Positions 1 to 8,548 of a stretch of DNA of 64,000 nucleotides are shown here, piece by piece (within the stretch, counting starts at the first letter, position 1; every line of letters starts with the position of its first letter). The stretch comes from Pseudarthrobacter chlorophenolicus (lineage in GTDB: Bacteria > Actinomycetota > Actinomycetes > Actinomycetales > Micrococcaceae). A program made the translations under genes and the position numbers. Location of the stretch: assembly GCF_000962805.1 (NCBI RefSeq), contig NZ_JZTW01000014.1, positions 1 through 64,000 on the forward strand, read 5' to 3'. The notes beneath the pieces are model-generated. The model was not told the DNA's origin and made no database searches. It saw only the letters and a list, made by a program, of their open reading frames with translations.

Positions 1-839
1 TGGCGGGCCGTCAGGCGAAGGCGCGCCGCGAAATCGGCCATGATCAGCCTGGTATCCACGGAGGTGTAAGTGCGGCGCGGGGGCTGGGTGCCCGTCTCCG
101 TGAACGTGGAGGTGACGTCGTCGAGCCCTGTCACCACCAAGGGTGCGCTGTCCCCCAGGCACCACAGCGGCCCGAACTTCACGAAGTCCGGCACGTCCAA
201 GCCGTGGAAAAGCTCCCACAACCAGGCACCTGCCGGCCCGGCGGTGCGGAACAGCTGGTCCAGCTCCGCCACCGGGGCGACAATGCGACGGTACGTTTCA
301 GCCGGAAACTGCCACACGGCAAGGTCCTTGTTGCCCAGGACGAAGTCCGCGGCGGCGGGGTCGGTGAAGTAGTTGTATTCGTCGCCGTTGACCTCCGCTC
401 CGCCCACCCATGCAAGCGTGAACGCCGATGCGATGGCAGGCTCCAGCAGGAGGGCATCGGCAACATTCGTCAGGGGACCCGCGCAGACCAGGATCAGTGG
501 AAGGCCGTCCCGGGCCGGTCCGGCAGCGGCTTCGATGATGGCCCGGGCCGCTTCCGATTCCCGCGGCTGTCCCGTGAAAGGGGCGTCCGGTCCGGCGTGG
601 ACGGTGGACGGGGCCGGCACCTTCAGGACCTGCAGCAGGTCCGCCGCCAAATCCGCCCCGGCCAAGGCCCGGCCCTCCGGCGGCCCAAACATGGGATTCG
701 TCAGTGATGCCGTGACGGCGACGATCCGGTTGGCCGGGGACAGCGCGTGGTGGGCCAGCCCCACCAGCCCGTCCGGATCACCCGCCCAATCGTTGTCAAT
801 CATCACCCTGCATTTGGGTTCAACCCGAATCATGTCCAT
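1..839 (-). CDS. Nucleoside hydrolase (IUNH family), 3' end outside window
   Basis: Predicted to hydrolyse the N-glycosidic bond of ribonucleosides for purine/pyrimidine salvage in the cytoplasm. The N-terminus carries an Asp cluster, MIDNDWAGDPDGL, in the place of the family calcium-binding DTDPGxDDA motif, and LILVCAGPLTNVADAL matches the second conserved IUNH block. The aspartates are spaced D-x-D-x3-D-x-D rather than ending in DD, so this is a divergent family member and its substrate is uncertain. I start at the ATG at 839, which follows AAAGGA at five bases; an in-frame ATG lies two codons later. About 280 codons are visible and the stop is beyond the left edge. It is transcribed away from the methyltransferase-like gene. 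Confidence 0.8.
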   Translation of the reverse strand, partial: MDMIRVEPKCRVMIDNDWAGDPDGLVGLAHHALSPANRIVAVTASLTNPMFGPPEGRALAGADLAADLLQVLKVPAPSTVHAGPDAPFTGQPRESEAARAIIEAAAGPARDGLPLILVCAGPLTNVADALLLEPAIASAFTLAWVGGAEVNGDEYNYFTDPAAADFVLGNKDLAVWQFPAETYRRIVAPVAELDQLFRTAGPAGAWLWELFHGLDVPDFVKFGPLWCLGDSAPLVVTGLDDVTSTFTETGTQPPRRTYTSVDTRLIMADFAARLRLTAR

Positions 840-1082
840 CCTGGTCCTTTCGCTTCGCCGGGCGTCAATCTGCCCTGGCGTCGGTGTGGCCGGGCGTCCG
901 GGTGCACCAGCATCGCCTGCCCGGTCCGACGGGTAGTCTCAGGAACAAGTCTTGCCGCCGCACCGCAACCCGGGGGCCGGGGCTTTCATTCACTGGAAAG
1001 CTCCGGTATCCGTTTGCGGCCGGCGGGGCGGAACATACAGCATCCGCGAGGGATGCTTGGAAAGATTCGGGGGGGGGAATCC

Positions 1083-1988
1083 GTGCCGCGGTTCATCAGG
1101 TGGGGCAGGGTGTACTTCGCCTTGCAGGGGTTGGCCGGAGCCCTGTGGTGGGCCGCCGTTGCGGTGTCTCCCACCATACGCACCGCCACCCTTGGCACCC
1201 TCAATCCCGCCCTGGTCGCCGCTTTCGACATCCCGCTTTTCGTGCTGGGGTCCGCCGTGGCGGCCGCCGGTGTCCGGGCCGCTGCCGCCGTGGTTGCCGC
1301 ATGGTCCACCACCGTCACCATTGCACTCGGCGCCTATGCCACTGTCACAATGCAGGCGGGCGCGGGAGCCCTTGTCATGGCAGCCGCGGCCGCCGGTTCA
1401 ACCGCGGCCCTCTGCTTGGCCTGGTGGGGACGCATTCCCGTTGAGTGGATTATCCGCGGACCGTTTGCGTTCCGCCCCGCCCGCCAGCGGGACGCCCGGC
1501 TCCACATGGCTGCCACCTTCGGCCAGATCATCCTCTTCTGGGGCTTCTTCCTGGGACTCCTGCCCCTGTTCCTTGACTTCCTCGAGCGGCGCTGGGGATT
1601 GGCTGCCGGGTTTCCCCAGGCAGCAGGCGCGGCCGGCCTGGTGATGTTGGTCCTGGCGAGCGCGCTGGGCATCTGGTCTGCCATTTCGATGTCCACCAAG
1701 GGAAACGGGACGCCGCTGCCCGCTGCGATGGCCACTACCCTGGTGGTTGCCGGCCCGTACCGCTGGATACGCAATCCGATGGCGGTGGCAGGCGTTGTCC
1801 AGGGCGCGGCTGTTGGCCTCATGCTCCACTCCTGGTTCGTGGTGGGCTACGCAGTCCTGGGGTCGGTGGTGTGGAACTATGCGGTGCGGCCCCTTGAGGA
1901 AGCCGACCTCAAGGCCCGCTTCGGCAGTGGCTTCGAGGCATACCGCGAGGCAGTACCGTGCTGGCTCCCCACCCTCCGACGGGTATAG
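1083..1988 (+). CDS. Isoprenylcysteine methyltransferase-like integral membrane protein
   Basis: About 301 residues with several hydrophobic segments in the first 200. The C-terminal part (VVAGPYRWIRNPMAVAG, then LEEADLKARFG and FEAYREAVPCWLP) matches the C-terminal SAM-binding region of the ICMT/phospholipid methyltransferase (PEMT) superfamily. It is probably a membrane-bound methyltransferase acting on a lipid or an unknown substrate. I use the GTG at 1083 after a G-rich stretch, because the open frame upstream does not look like membrane protein and would run into the promoter region of the divergent nucleoside hydrolase gene. Many actinobacterial members of this superfamily have no assigned substrate, and no neighbour suggests one. 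Confidence 0.65.
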   Translation: MPRFIRWGRVYFALQGLAGALWWAAVAVSPTIRTATLGTLNPALVAAFDIPLFVLGSAVAAAGVRAAAAVVAAWSTTVTIALGAYATVTMQAGAGALVMAAAAAGSTAALCLAWWGRIPVEWIIRGPFAFRPARQRDARLHMAATFGQIILFWGFFLGLLPLFLDFLERRWGLAAGFPQAAGAAGLVMLVLASALGIWSAISMSTKGNGTPLPAAMATTLVVAGPYRWIRNPMAVAGVVQGAAVGLMLHSWFVVGYAVLGSVVWNYAVRPLEEADLKARFGSGFEAYREAVPCWLPTLRRV

Positions 1989-2040
1989 GGCATTCCCCGG
2001 CGGCTGCCATGCCCGGAAACGGACACATCCCCCGCTGCCG

Positions 2041-2757
2041 TCAGATGTGCCGCAGGTACCGCTGGGGTGAATCCAGGAAGTTGCGCCAGTTGGTGATGAG
2101 GTCCAGGTCTTCCCAGGCCCGCTCCCGCAGCCCCCAGGAACCTGCTTCCAGGATTTGCGCACCGGGAAGCGCAGCCAGCAGCGGCGAGTGGGTGGACATC
2201 ACCACCTGTGAATTCCCTTCGGCCAGCAACTCCTTCAAGATGGCCAGCAGGCTGAGGCAGCCGGAGAAGGAGAGTGCGGATTCCGGTTCGTCCAGGACCC
2301 ACAGCCCGCGTCCGCGGAACCGGCTGACCGCCAGCTCCAGGAAGGACTCCCCGTGTGACATATCGTGAAAGGCGGCGTCCTGGACTCCGGGATTGTTTTC
2401 CAGGTAGGTAAAGAAGCCATGCATGGTTTCGGCCCGCAGAAAGTACCCACGGCGAGTGGCACCGGCGTTCCTGACCAGTTGCAGGTGCTGGGCCAGTACC
2501 GATTCGGTGGGCCGGGTGGAGTGCCGCGCGCCAGTTGACCCGCCTTCGGGTGACAGCCCGTAGGCCAGGGCGATGGCTTCCACCAGCGTCGACTTTCCCG
2601 AACCGTTCTCCCCCACCAGGATCGTTGCCGGGCCAAGGTCCAGGCCCGTCGCCAGGATTTGGGCCACAAGTGGCAGGTCGGCCGGCCAACGGCCGCGGTC
2701 CAGGACATTGCCGGGGTTTTCCACCAGCCGCCGGATGGGATAGGTGCCGGGATCCAT
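2041..2757 (-). CDS. AAA-family ATPase, ABC-type fold (predicted)
   Basis: A 238-residue single-domain P-loop ATPase. The Walker A motif GENGSGKST is at residues 49-57, a signature-like SHGE follows in the middle, Walker B is LWVLDEPESALS and a switch histidine lies in STHSPLL. This is the layout of the small RecF/SMC-like AAA_15/AAA_21 ATPases annotated as AAA family ATPase or ABC transporter ATP-binding protein. I see no membrane partner next to it, so transport is unlikely. The ATG at 2757 is chosen because the protein then begins at the conserved MDPGTYPIRRL; a longer frame to 2835 exists. Its cellular role is unknown. Confidence 0.7.
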   Translation of the reverse strand: MDPGTYPIRRLVENPGNVLDRGRWPADLPLVAQILATGLDLGPATILVGENGSGKSTLVEAIALAYGLSPEGGSTGARHSTRPTESVLAQHLQLVRNAGATRRGYFLRAETMHGFFTYLENNPGVQDAAFHDMSHGESFLELAVSRFRGRGLWVLDEPESALSFSGCLSLLAILKELLAEGNSQVVMSTHSPLLAALPGAQILEAGSWGLRERAWEDLDLITNWRNFLDSPQRYLRHI

Positions 2758-2856
2758 GGACCCATTCTCACAGGAAAAAACTTCAATCAGGACCCATCCG
2801 CGGGCTTCCCGGTTCCGAATCCCGGTGGAGATCATCTCCCCAAGCTAGGAGGGACA

Positions 2857-3147
2857 ATGGATGAGGCGGACCAGCAGGCCCTGACCGGGGCGGTCATTAG
2901 GCTGCACAACCTGGACATCGGCAGTTTGTGGCTGGACTATGTGGCCCTTGGCGGAGACGCCTCCGAACAGGACATCCGCAATTACAGCCTGGAATCCGGT
3001 GCACTGCCGCAAAAGGAACGGGATGCCCTGTCCCAGGCCGTGAACGAGTGCTGTGCCGAGGCGGACCTGGCGGTCAGGGCGCCATACAGCACTTCACCGC
3101 TGACGGTGCTTCCCGTGGAACCGAAGGATCCTTATTCGTCGAAGTAG
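2857..3147 (+). CDS. Conserved hypothetical protein (96 aa)
   Basis: An acidic, soluble protein of 96 residues beginning MDEADQQALTGAVIRLHN. A strong ribosome site (AGGAGGG) lies just upstream of the ATG at 2857. The sequence resembles small uncharacterised actinobacterial proteins; I see no catalytic motif, signal peptide or membrane segment. The gene converges on the GAF-ANTAR gene and the two reading frames overlap by 16 bases at their 3' ends. Function unknown. Confidence 0.6.
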   Translation: MDEADQQALTGAVIRLHNLDIGSLWLDYVALGGDASEQDIRNYSLESGALPQKERDALSQAVNECCAEADLAVRAPYSTSPLTVLPVEPKDPYSSK

Positions 3148-3884
3148 GTGATCGTCTTCGCGCCGCCGGCAACCGAGGACACCACCAGCGAGGCGACGTC
3201 CCGCAGCTTCATGTTCCGGCTGTTGGAGGCTTCCCTCAGCACCTTGAACGCTTCATCCTGGCTGCACCGGTTCTGAGCCATGATGGCACCGGTGGCGAGG
3301 TCGATGACAGTCCGCGTCTGCATGGCGGCGCTCAGGCCGTCCTTGGTGTCCTGGAGCTTCGCCATCCGCAGTGTCAGGGCCAGGCCCTTGGCAGCCTGCT
3401 CCGTGAAAGCCTCGGCCATGGCAACTGCGCCGGGGCTGAAAGCGCCAGGCTGCCCGCTGTACAGGACCAGCACACCGCGGTCCTCACCCTCGAGCTGCAG
3501 CGGCATGGCCAGCACGGAATAGGCGCCCTGGTGTGTGGCCGCGGCGGCGTAGTCCGGCCACCGCGTTTCCTCCCGCAGGTCACTGACGTGCATGGTGGCT
3601 GCGCTGCTGACCGCGGAATCTGCAGGCCCTTGGCCGTGTTTGAGTTCCAGCTGGTCAAGCATCCTCGCCCTGGTGTCGCTGGCGGCCGCTGCTGTGGGTT
3701 TCTTGGGGCGGTTGACGGAGATGCCGCAGAACAGTTCCCGGCCTACGCTGCCCAGCCGGGATACCGCGTAGAGGGCAAGGCTGTCCAGGAGCCGGACCAC
3801 ATCCGGACTCTGCAGGACAAGGTCCTGCACGTGGGCTGCAACATCGGCGAAAACCTCGCCACCCGAAACCCCGGTGTCAACCAC
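3132..3884 (-). CDS. GAF and ANTAR domain-containing antiterminator-type regulator
   Basis: A 250-residue cytoplasmic sensor-regulator. The N-terminal two thirds is a GAF-like domain (VSRLGSVGRELFCGIS through VLAMPLQLEGEDRGVLVLYS). The C-terminus is an ANTAR RNA-binding domain (TVIDLATGAIMAQNRCSQDEAFKVL, split here at position ~200-245, then SRNMKLRDVA). ANTAR proteins bind tandem hairpins in nascent RNA and prevent termination. I choose the GTG at 3884 because GGGAGGAAA lies seven bases upstream; an in-frame ATG at 3992 would overlap the start codon of the divergent esterase. A second protein of the same architecture is encoded at about 25.2-26.3 kb. The RNA target cannot be named from this window. 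Confidence 0.85.
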   Translation of the reverse strand: MVDTGVSGGEVFADVAAHVQDLVLQSPDVVRLLDSLALYAVSRLGSVGRELFCGISVNRPKKPTAAAASDTRARMLDQLELKHGQGPADSAVSSAATMHVSDLREETRWPDYAAAATHQGAYSVLAMPLQLEGEDRGVLVLYSGQPGAFSPGAVAMAEAFTEQAAKGLALTLRMAKLQDTKDGLSAAMQTRTVIDLATGAIMAQNRCSQDEAFKVLREASNSRNMKLRDVASLVVSSVAGGAKTITYFDE

Positions 3885-3990
3885 AAGTCTTTCCTCCCGG
3901 ACACAATTGATAAGCCATGGCGCACCATGGCCGCCCACTGCCGAACGGTAGTCCTCAGCGTACCCGCGGACACCCCGTAAGGTGTCAATC

Positions 3991-5550
3991 ATGAAGCTCG
4001 CCTCCAGCAATGGCGGAACGTTCCGCGGAACCACTTTGGCCGTGGACGGCGCCCCAGTGCACCGGTTCCTCGGTATCCCCTATGCCCAGCCGCCGTCGGG
4101 GGAACTGCGTTTCCGCCCACCAGTGGCGCTGCCCGCATGGGCCGGCGTGGTGGACGCCACCGAATATGGAGCCGCAGCCCCTCAGAACCCGGACGCCGCT
4201 GACCCGGATGAGGCCCCGCTGGCCTGGAGCGAAGACGGCTGCCTGAACCTTAACGTTTGGACGCCGGGCACCGGCGGGACGGCCCGGCCGGTAATGGTCT
4301 GGTTTCACGGCGGCGCCTACCTGATGGGGGCCAACAGTGACGGAATGTACGACGGCGCCCGCCTCGCCGCAGCGGCGGGCACGGTGGTGGTAGCCATCAA
4401 TTACCGGCTGGGTGCGCTCGGTTTCCTCCTCCTGGCACATCTGCTCGGCGAGGGTTTCGAGGATTCGTCCAACCTCGGCCTGCTGGACCAGCTTGAGGCG
4501 CTGCGCTGGGTGCGGGACAACATCGCCGGGTTTGGCGGCGACCCGCACAACGTGACCCTGTTCGGGGAATCGGCGGGCGCGGCAGCCATCGGCACCCTGC
4601 TGGGCATGCCGGCGTCGGAAGGCCTCTTCAACCGGGCCATCATGCAAAGCGGCACCGCGGAGCGTTTCCGCACACCGGAGGCGTCCGCGCGGGTAACAGC
4701 CGAATTCCTGCGGCTTTGCGGCCTGGACGAATCGTCAGTAGGTGAGCTGCCCGCCCTCCCGGTGGAACGGCTGTTGGCAGCGCAGCAGCAGCTGGAAGGG
4801 CGCATCGCCGCCGAAAACTACGCGGTGCCGCTCCCCTTCCAGCCAACGGTGGGCACCCCTTCCCTACCGGAACCTCCACTGGACGCCGTCCGGAACGGGC
4901 TCAACAGCGGCGTGGACCTGCTGGTGGGCACCAACCTCAACGAGGGGTCTTTCGCCGTCGAAATGCGCCCGGACCGGCCCGAAGATCCTGATTACCCGGA
5001 CCGGGCCGCCGCGGTCCTGTCCGCCGGTGGCCTGCCTGGCGACTGCGCCCCGGGATACGCGGAGGCACTTGCGGCGGTGCTGGCGCGCGAGCCCCGCGGG
5101 AAGGAACTGCTGGAGGCGGCCATTGCCGATGCGGTGTACCGCCAGCCCAGCAACAACCTGCTTGATGCGAGGCTGCAGTCAGCACGCAGTACGGCGGACG
5201 GCAGGACCTTCTCCTACCTGTTCACCTGGCCCAGCCCGGCCATGGGCGGAAAGCTGGGCTCCTGCCACACGCTGGAAATTCCGTTCGTGTTCCGGCACCT
5301 GGATTCTCCGGACTCCGCCTACCTGACCCGGGGCAAAGCTCCGCAGGCCCTCAGCGACGCCATAAGTGGAGCCTGGGCGGCCTTCGCGCGCACCGGGGCT
5401 CCTGACCAGCCCGGCCTGGAGTGGCCGGAGTACGGGCAGCAACGCCACACCATGGTCCTCAACGACCCGCCCCGGCCGGAGGCGGACCCCCGGCGCGGGC
5501 TTCGGGTGTTCTTTGCCGCAAACCAGGTCAGGCAGCAGCCAGTGAGTTGA
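3991..5550 (+). CDS. Carboxylesterase, type B (alpha/beta hydrolase)
   Basis: A 519-residue serine esterase of the carboxylesterase/lipase (COesterase) family. It shows the N-terminal block RFLGIPYAQPP, the oxyanion-hole motif HGGAY near residue 106, the nucleophile elbow GESAG with Ser about residue 194, and a C-terminal GSCHTLEIPFVF block holding the catalytic His. There is no signal peptide, so a cytoplasmic esterase acting on carboxylic esters is likely, with substrate unknown. The ATG at 3991 has AAGG eight bases upstream. The divergent GAF-ANTAR gene starts about 100 bases away. The 3' end overlaps the convergent SRPBCC gene by 23 bases. Confidence 0.9.
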   Translation: MKLASSNGGTFRGTTLAVDGAPVHRFLGIPYAQPPSGELRFRPPVALPAWAGVVDATEYGAAAPQNPDAADPDEAPLAWSEDGCLNLNVWTPGTGGTARPVMVWFHGGAYLMGANSDGMYDGARLAAAAGTVVVAINYRLGALGFLLLAHLLGEGFEDSSNLGLLDQLEALRWVRDNIAGFGGDPHNVTLFGESAGAAAIGTLLGMPASEGLFNRAIMQSGTAERFRTPEASARVTAEFLRLCGLDESSVGELPALPVERLLAAQQQLEGRIAAENYAVPLPFQPTVGTPSLPEPPLDAVRNGLNSGVDLLVGTNLNEGSFAVEMRPDRPEDPDYPDRAAAVLSAGGLPGDCAPGYAEALAAVLAREPRGKELLEAAIADAVYRQPSNNLLDARLQSARSTADGRTFSYLFTWPSPAMGGKLGSCHTLEIPFVFRHLDSPDSAYLTRGKAPQALSDAISGAWAAFARTGAPDQPGLEWPEYGQQRHTMVLNDPPRPEADPRRGLRVFFAANQVRQQPVS

Positions 5551-5968
5551 GGGTGTCCCGGAGGCCCTTCAACGCAGGGTCGCGGAGCTGCATGAACAGA
5601 GGCTTCAGGAGCGGCTGGATGATCTTGGCCGGCCCCTTGATGCTGAACTCGGCCGTGTACTTCACCACGGAACCGGCGCCGTTGGGGCTGACATCGATGG
5701 AATCGAAGGACACCACTGTCTTGTTCTCCCCGCGCAGTTTGATGTGGCTGCCCGTCAGCTCGATGACTTCGTAGGTCAGCGCCTGGCGTTTCCCCCGGAA
5801 CTCAGCTTCAGCATGGTACTTGTGGCCCACTGCCACGGGTCCGGGCGTGATCTTGTCCATCACAGGGGTGCCCGGGTCCCATTTGCTGGTGTTTTCGAAT
5901 TCACTCAGGAAGGCAAAGGCCTTCTCGGCGGACAATTTGGTTTCCACACTTCCGGCGACTGTGATCAT
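5528..5968 (-). CDS. SRPBCC family protein (START-like ligand-binding fold)
   Basis: A 146-residue protein beginning MITVAGSVETKLSAEKAFAFLSEF, typical of the polyketide cyclase/CoxG-like SRPBCC helix-grip fold, which forms a hydrophobic ligand pocket. It has no signal peptide. The ATG at 5968 overlaps the stop of the upstream 89-aa gene in the form TGATG, so the two are probably translationally coupled; a GTG one codon earlier is possible. It is the last gene of the minus-strand run that includes the isomerase and kinase genes, although a role in that pathway is not shown by the sequence. The 3' end overlaps the convergent esterase gene. Confidence 0.75.
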   Translation of the reverse strand: MITVAGSVETKLSAEKAFAFLSEFENTSKWDPGTPVMDKITPGPVAVGHKYHAEAEFRGKRQALTYEVIELTGSHIKLRGENKTVVSFDSIDVSPNGAGSVVKYTAEFSIKGPAKIIQPLLKPLFMQLRDPALKGLRDTLNSLAAA

Positions 5969-6237
5969 CACCCCAGTCTAGGAGCACCCTCCAGCTGGGA
6001 GGCAGCCATTTTGTAGCAAAGCCTGCCACCCAGCTGCCGGGGGCTGATCCACAGTTCGTATCCGTCGGCCGCCGTGAACAGCTCCCGCCCGCCGGCTGCA
6101 TCCCCGGCAAGCCACACGGCGGATGAGTCCGGCATGGCGTTGTCCACCACGCCGGAGCGCACTGTCCGGTGATCCAGGCGGACCTCCACCGGGACACCGA
6201 TCAGGCGGGCCCACTCCGAATACGGGTACGAATCCAC
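5968..6237 (-). CDS. Small hypothetical protein (89 aa), coupled to SRPBCC gene
   Basis: Begins with a GTG at 6237 behind an excellent AGGAGGGG site, 14 bases after the stop of the RpiB-type isomerase gene, and ends with TGATG overlapping the SRPBCC start. The product (VDSYPYSEWARLIGVPVE...) is small and soluble, with no motif I recognise. Tight spacing on both sides and a good ribosome site support a real gene. Function unknown; it is co-transcribed with the kinase/isomerase genes by position. Confidence 0.6.
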   Translation of the reverse strand: MDSYPYSEWARLIGVPVEVRLDHRTVRSGVVDNAMPDSSAVWLAGDAAGGRELFTAADGYELWISPRQLGGRLCYKMAASQLEGAPRLG

Positions 6238-6251
6238 GGCACCCCTCCTGC

Positions 6252-6722
6252 CTAGCAGGACTCGAAGTCGCTGAGGACCTTGACTTTGCCGGCCGAGGCA
6301 GAGCCCGGGTCGAAGGTGTAGCCGATCCATTCCTTCGCGAGCCTGCGGGCCAGTTCAATGCCAACAACCCGCTGGCCCATGGTGAGCACCTGGCAGTCGT
6401 TGGACAGAACCGAGCGCTCAACGGAGAAGGAATCGTGGGCCGCGGTGGCGCGGATACCTTCCACCTTGTTGGCGGCGATTGCCACGCCGATTCCGGTGCC
6501 GCAGAAGAGGATGGCGCGGTCGGCAGCGCCGTCCCGGATCATCTCACCGGCAGCGATGCCCACATATGGATACGGCCTGGTGAAGTCCTCAGGCGAATCA
6601 CCGCGGTTGACCCCAATGTCGATGACCTCGCTGACCCGGGGATCGTTGCGCAGGTCCTCCAGCACCCTGTCCTTGTAATCGACGCCGGCTTCATCAGCGC
6701 CAACAATCAGCCTCAGCCCCAT
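6252..6722 (-). CDS. RpiB/LacAB-family sugar-phosphate isomerase
   Basis: A 156-residue member of the RpiB family, whose members interconvert aldose and ketose phosphates; the family includes ribose-5-phosphate isomerase B and the D-erythrulose-4-phosphate isomerases DerI/EryI of tetritol catabolism. The start MGLRLIVGADEAG corresponds to the family's N-terminal substrate-binding motif, and AILFCGTGIGVAIAANK to the phosphate/anion-hole loop with its Cys. I prefer the ATG at 6722 because GGAAGGA lies six bases upstream; an ATG at 6743 overlaps the kinase stop as ATGA. Being next to a DhaKL-type ketose kinase suggests it isomerises the phosphate made by that kinase, for example erythrulose 4-phosphate to erythrose 4-phosphate. 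That substrate is inference. Confidence 0.85.
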   Translation of the reverse strand: MGLRLIVGADEAGVDYKDRVLEDLRNDPRVSEVIDIGVNRGDSPEDFTRPYPYVGIAAGEMIRDGAADRAILFCGTGIGVAIAANKVEGIRATAAHDSFSVERSVLSNDCQVLTMGQRVVGIELARRLAKEWIGYTFDPGSASAGKVKVLSDFESC

Positions 6723-6739
6723 GGCCTGTCCTTCCGTGC

Positions 6740-8503
6740 TCATGCCCCGACGCTTTCCCGGGAAGTGTTGTCCTGTACTGCCGGGATGCCCCCGGCGAAG
6801 TGCGGCCCCATGACGCCGAACACCATGGCCAGGGAGGTGGCCCCCGGGTCTGCGGTGCCCAGGCTCTTCTCGGCCAGCGGACGGGCCCGCCCCTTCAGCG
6901 GCAGCAGCTGGGCCGTAGCTTCGGCGGCGCGGGCGGCCTCCCGGGCGGCAGCGGCCCAGGCATCCTCCGGAGCCGTCCCCTGCGCTACCTGGCTGCTGAG
7001 GAAGGAGGTGAACGGCAGCAGCGCGTCCACCATGGTCTTGTCGCCGATTTCGGCCTTGCCCAGTTCGACAATCCGGTCCGCGAAGGCGGCCACTCCGGCG
7101 GCGACCTCCGAACCTCCGGGTGCAGTGGTGTTGCCCACCGACTCGCCGAAGGCGCGCAGTCCCGCTCCCCAGAGGACACCGGACGTCCCGCCGGCCTTGT
7201 CCGCCCAGGCGTCTCCGGCGGCTGCGAGCACATCACCAGCGCCGGCACCTTCACTGAAGGCAGCCGATGCGGCGACGGCCGCGGCATCCACGCCACGGAC
7301 CATGCCACGGCCGTGGTCACCGTCCCCCGCAATGGCGTCCATCCGGCCCAGGCGTTCCTCCGCGTCGTGCAGGGAGGTGCGGGCAGCGTCGATGGCCGCC
7401 ACGCAGGCTGCGGCGTATTCCCGGGAGGCGTCCGTGGCGACGTACGCCGATGCGGAGGAACCGCCGTCGTACGCTTCCTCCCCGGCGGACGCACCGGCTT
7501 CAGCGGTCGCGGTGCCGCGGCGGTAGGCGGGCGTCTCCGCCGGAGCAACCCACAGCTCCTCAAGTTCCTCATCGAGCCACGTGACGGTCAGCGACACGCC
7601 GGCCATGTCCAGGCTGGTGACCAGCTCGCCCACTTCGGGCATCACCAGCGTGTAGCCGGCGGCGCGCAGCAGCGGCGCCACAGTGGCCCACAGGACAAAC
7701 AGTTCCTCGTGCTTGGTGGAGCCGAGCCCGTTAAGGATCACGGCGATCCGCTGGCCCGCTCCGGGCGGTGTCTCGGCGAGCAGCCGGGACACCAGTTCCT
7801 GGCCCAGTTCCTTGGCCGAGGGAAGGTCCGTGTCGTGCAGGCCGGGCTCGCCATGGATGCCCAGGCCCAGGCCCATCTGCCCCTCGGGAAGGGTGAACAG
7901 CGGCGCCTCGGCGCCCGGGAAGGTGCAGCCGCCGAACGCGCTGCCGATGGTGCGGGTCAGGCTGTTGGCCTTGCGGCCCAGCCGGACCACCTCGGCCAAC
8001 TCTGCACCGGTTTCGGCGGCGGCGCCCATCACCTTGAAAACGGTGAAGTCGCCGGCGATGCCGCGGCGTTTGTCGATGTCCGACGGCGGGGCGCTGGCGA
8101 TGTCGTCCGTCACCAGGACGTTTTCCACGGCGATGCCCTCGGCAGCGAGCCGCTCGCTGGCCATGCCGAAGTTCATCACGTCGCCGGCGTAGTTGCCGTA
8201 GGTGAAGACGACGCCGGCGCCGGACTCGGCGGCCTTGGCCACGGAGTAGGCCTGCTGCGCGGACGGTGAGGTGAAGATGTTGCCCACCACGGCGCCGTCG
8301 GCGAATCCGGTGCCGATCAGACCGGCGAAGGCCGGGTAGTGGCCGGAGCCGCCGCCGGCAAGGACCGCCACCTTGGGGCGGGCGGGCCGGTAGCGGCGGA
8401 CAGCACCGCCGGGAACCTGGCGGACCAGTCCGGAGTGGATGTCGCAGAAGCCGGCGAGGGCTTCCTCGGCGAAGTCCGAGGGGTCATTGAAGATCTTTGT
8501 CAT
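6740..8503 (-). CDS. Fused DhaK-DhaL ketose (dihydroxyacetone/erythrulose-type) kinase
   Basis: A 587-residue, ATP-dependent single-chain kinase. Residues 1-330 are a DhaK domain with GGGSGHYPAFAG at about 50-61 and the ligand-binding His in GLGIHGEPG (His217), which forms a hemiaminal with the substrate carbonyl in this family. Residues about 365-587 are a DhaL nucleotide domain with the metal/ATP motif GDGDHGRGM. Single-chain DAKs act on dihydroxyacetone, and the actinobacterial homologue DerK acts on D-erythrulose. There is no PTS DhaM partner nearby, consistent with ATP use. The gene sits between an SDR gene (45 bases upstream) and the RpiB-type gene, so the substrate is probably a short or branched ketose made by the SDR or the TIM-barrel isomerase. 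Confidence 0.9.
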   Translation of the reverse strand: MTKIFNDPSDFAEEALAGFCDIHSGLVRQVPGGAVRRYRPARPKVAVLAGGGSGHYPAFAGLIGTGFADGAVVGNIFTSPSAQQAYSVAKAAESGAGVVFTYGNYAGDVMNFGMASERLAAEGIAVENVLVTDDIASAPPSDIDKRRGIAGDFTVFKVMGAAAETGAELAEVVRLGRKANSLTRTIGSAFGGCTFPGAEAPLFTLPEGQMGLGLGIHGEPGLHDTDLPSAKELGQELVSRLLAETPPGAGQRIAVILNGLGSTKHEELFVLWATVAPLLRAAGYTLVMPEVGELVTSLDMAGVSLTVTWLDEELEELWVAPAETPAYRRGTATAEAGASAGEEAYDGGSSASAYVATDASREYAAACVAAIDAARTSLHDAEERLGRMDAIAGDGDHGRGMVRGVDAAAVAASAAFSEGAGAGDVLAAAGDAWADKAGGTSGVLWGAGLRAFGESVGNTTAPGGSEVAAGVAAFADRIVELGKAEIGDKTMVDALLPFTSFLSSQVAQGTAPEDAWAAAAREAARAAEATAQLLPLKGRARPLAEKSLGTADPGATSLAMVFGVMGPHFAGGIPAVQDNTSRESVGA

Positions 8504-8548
8504 GGTGGGCTCTCTGGCGTGGGAGGGGTCCGGAAGGGCTGCGGGCCC

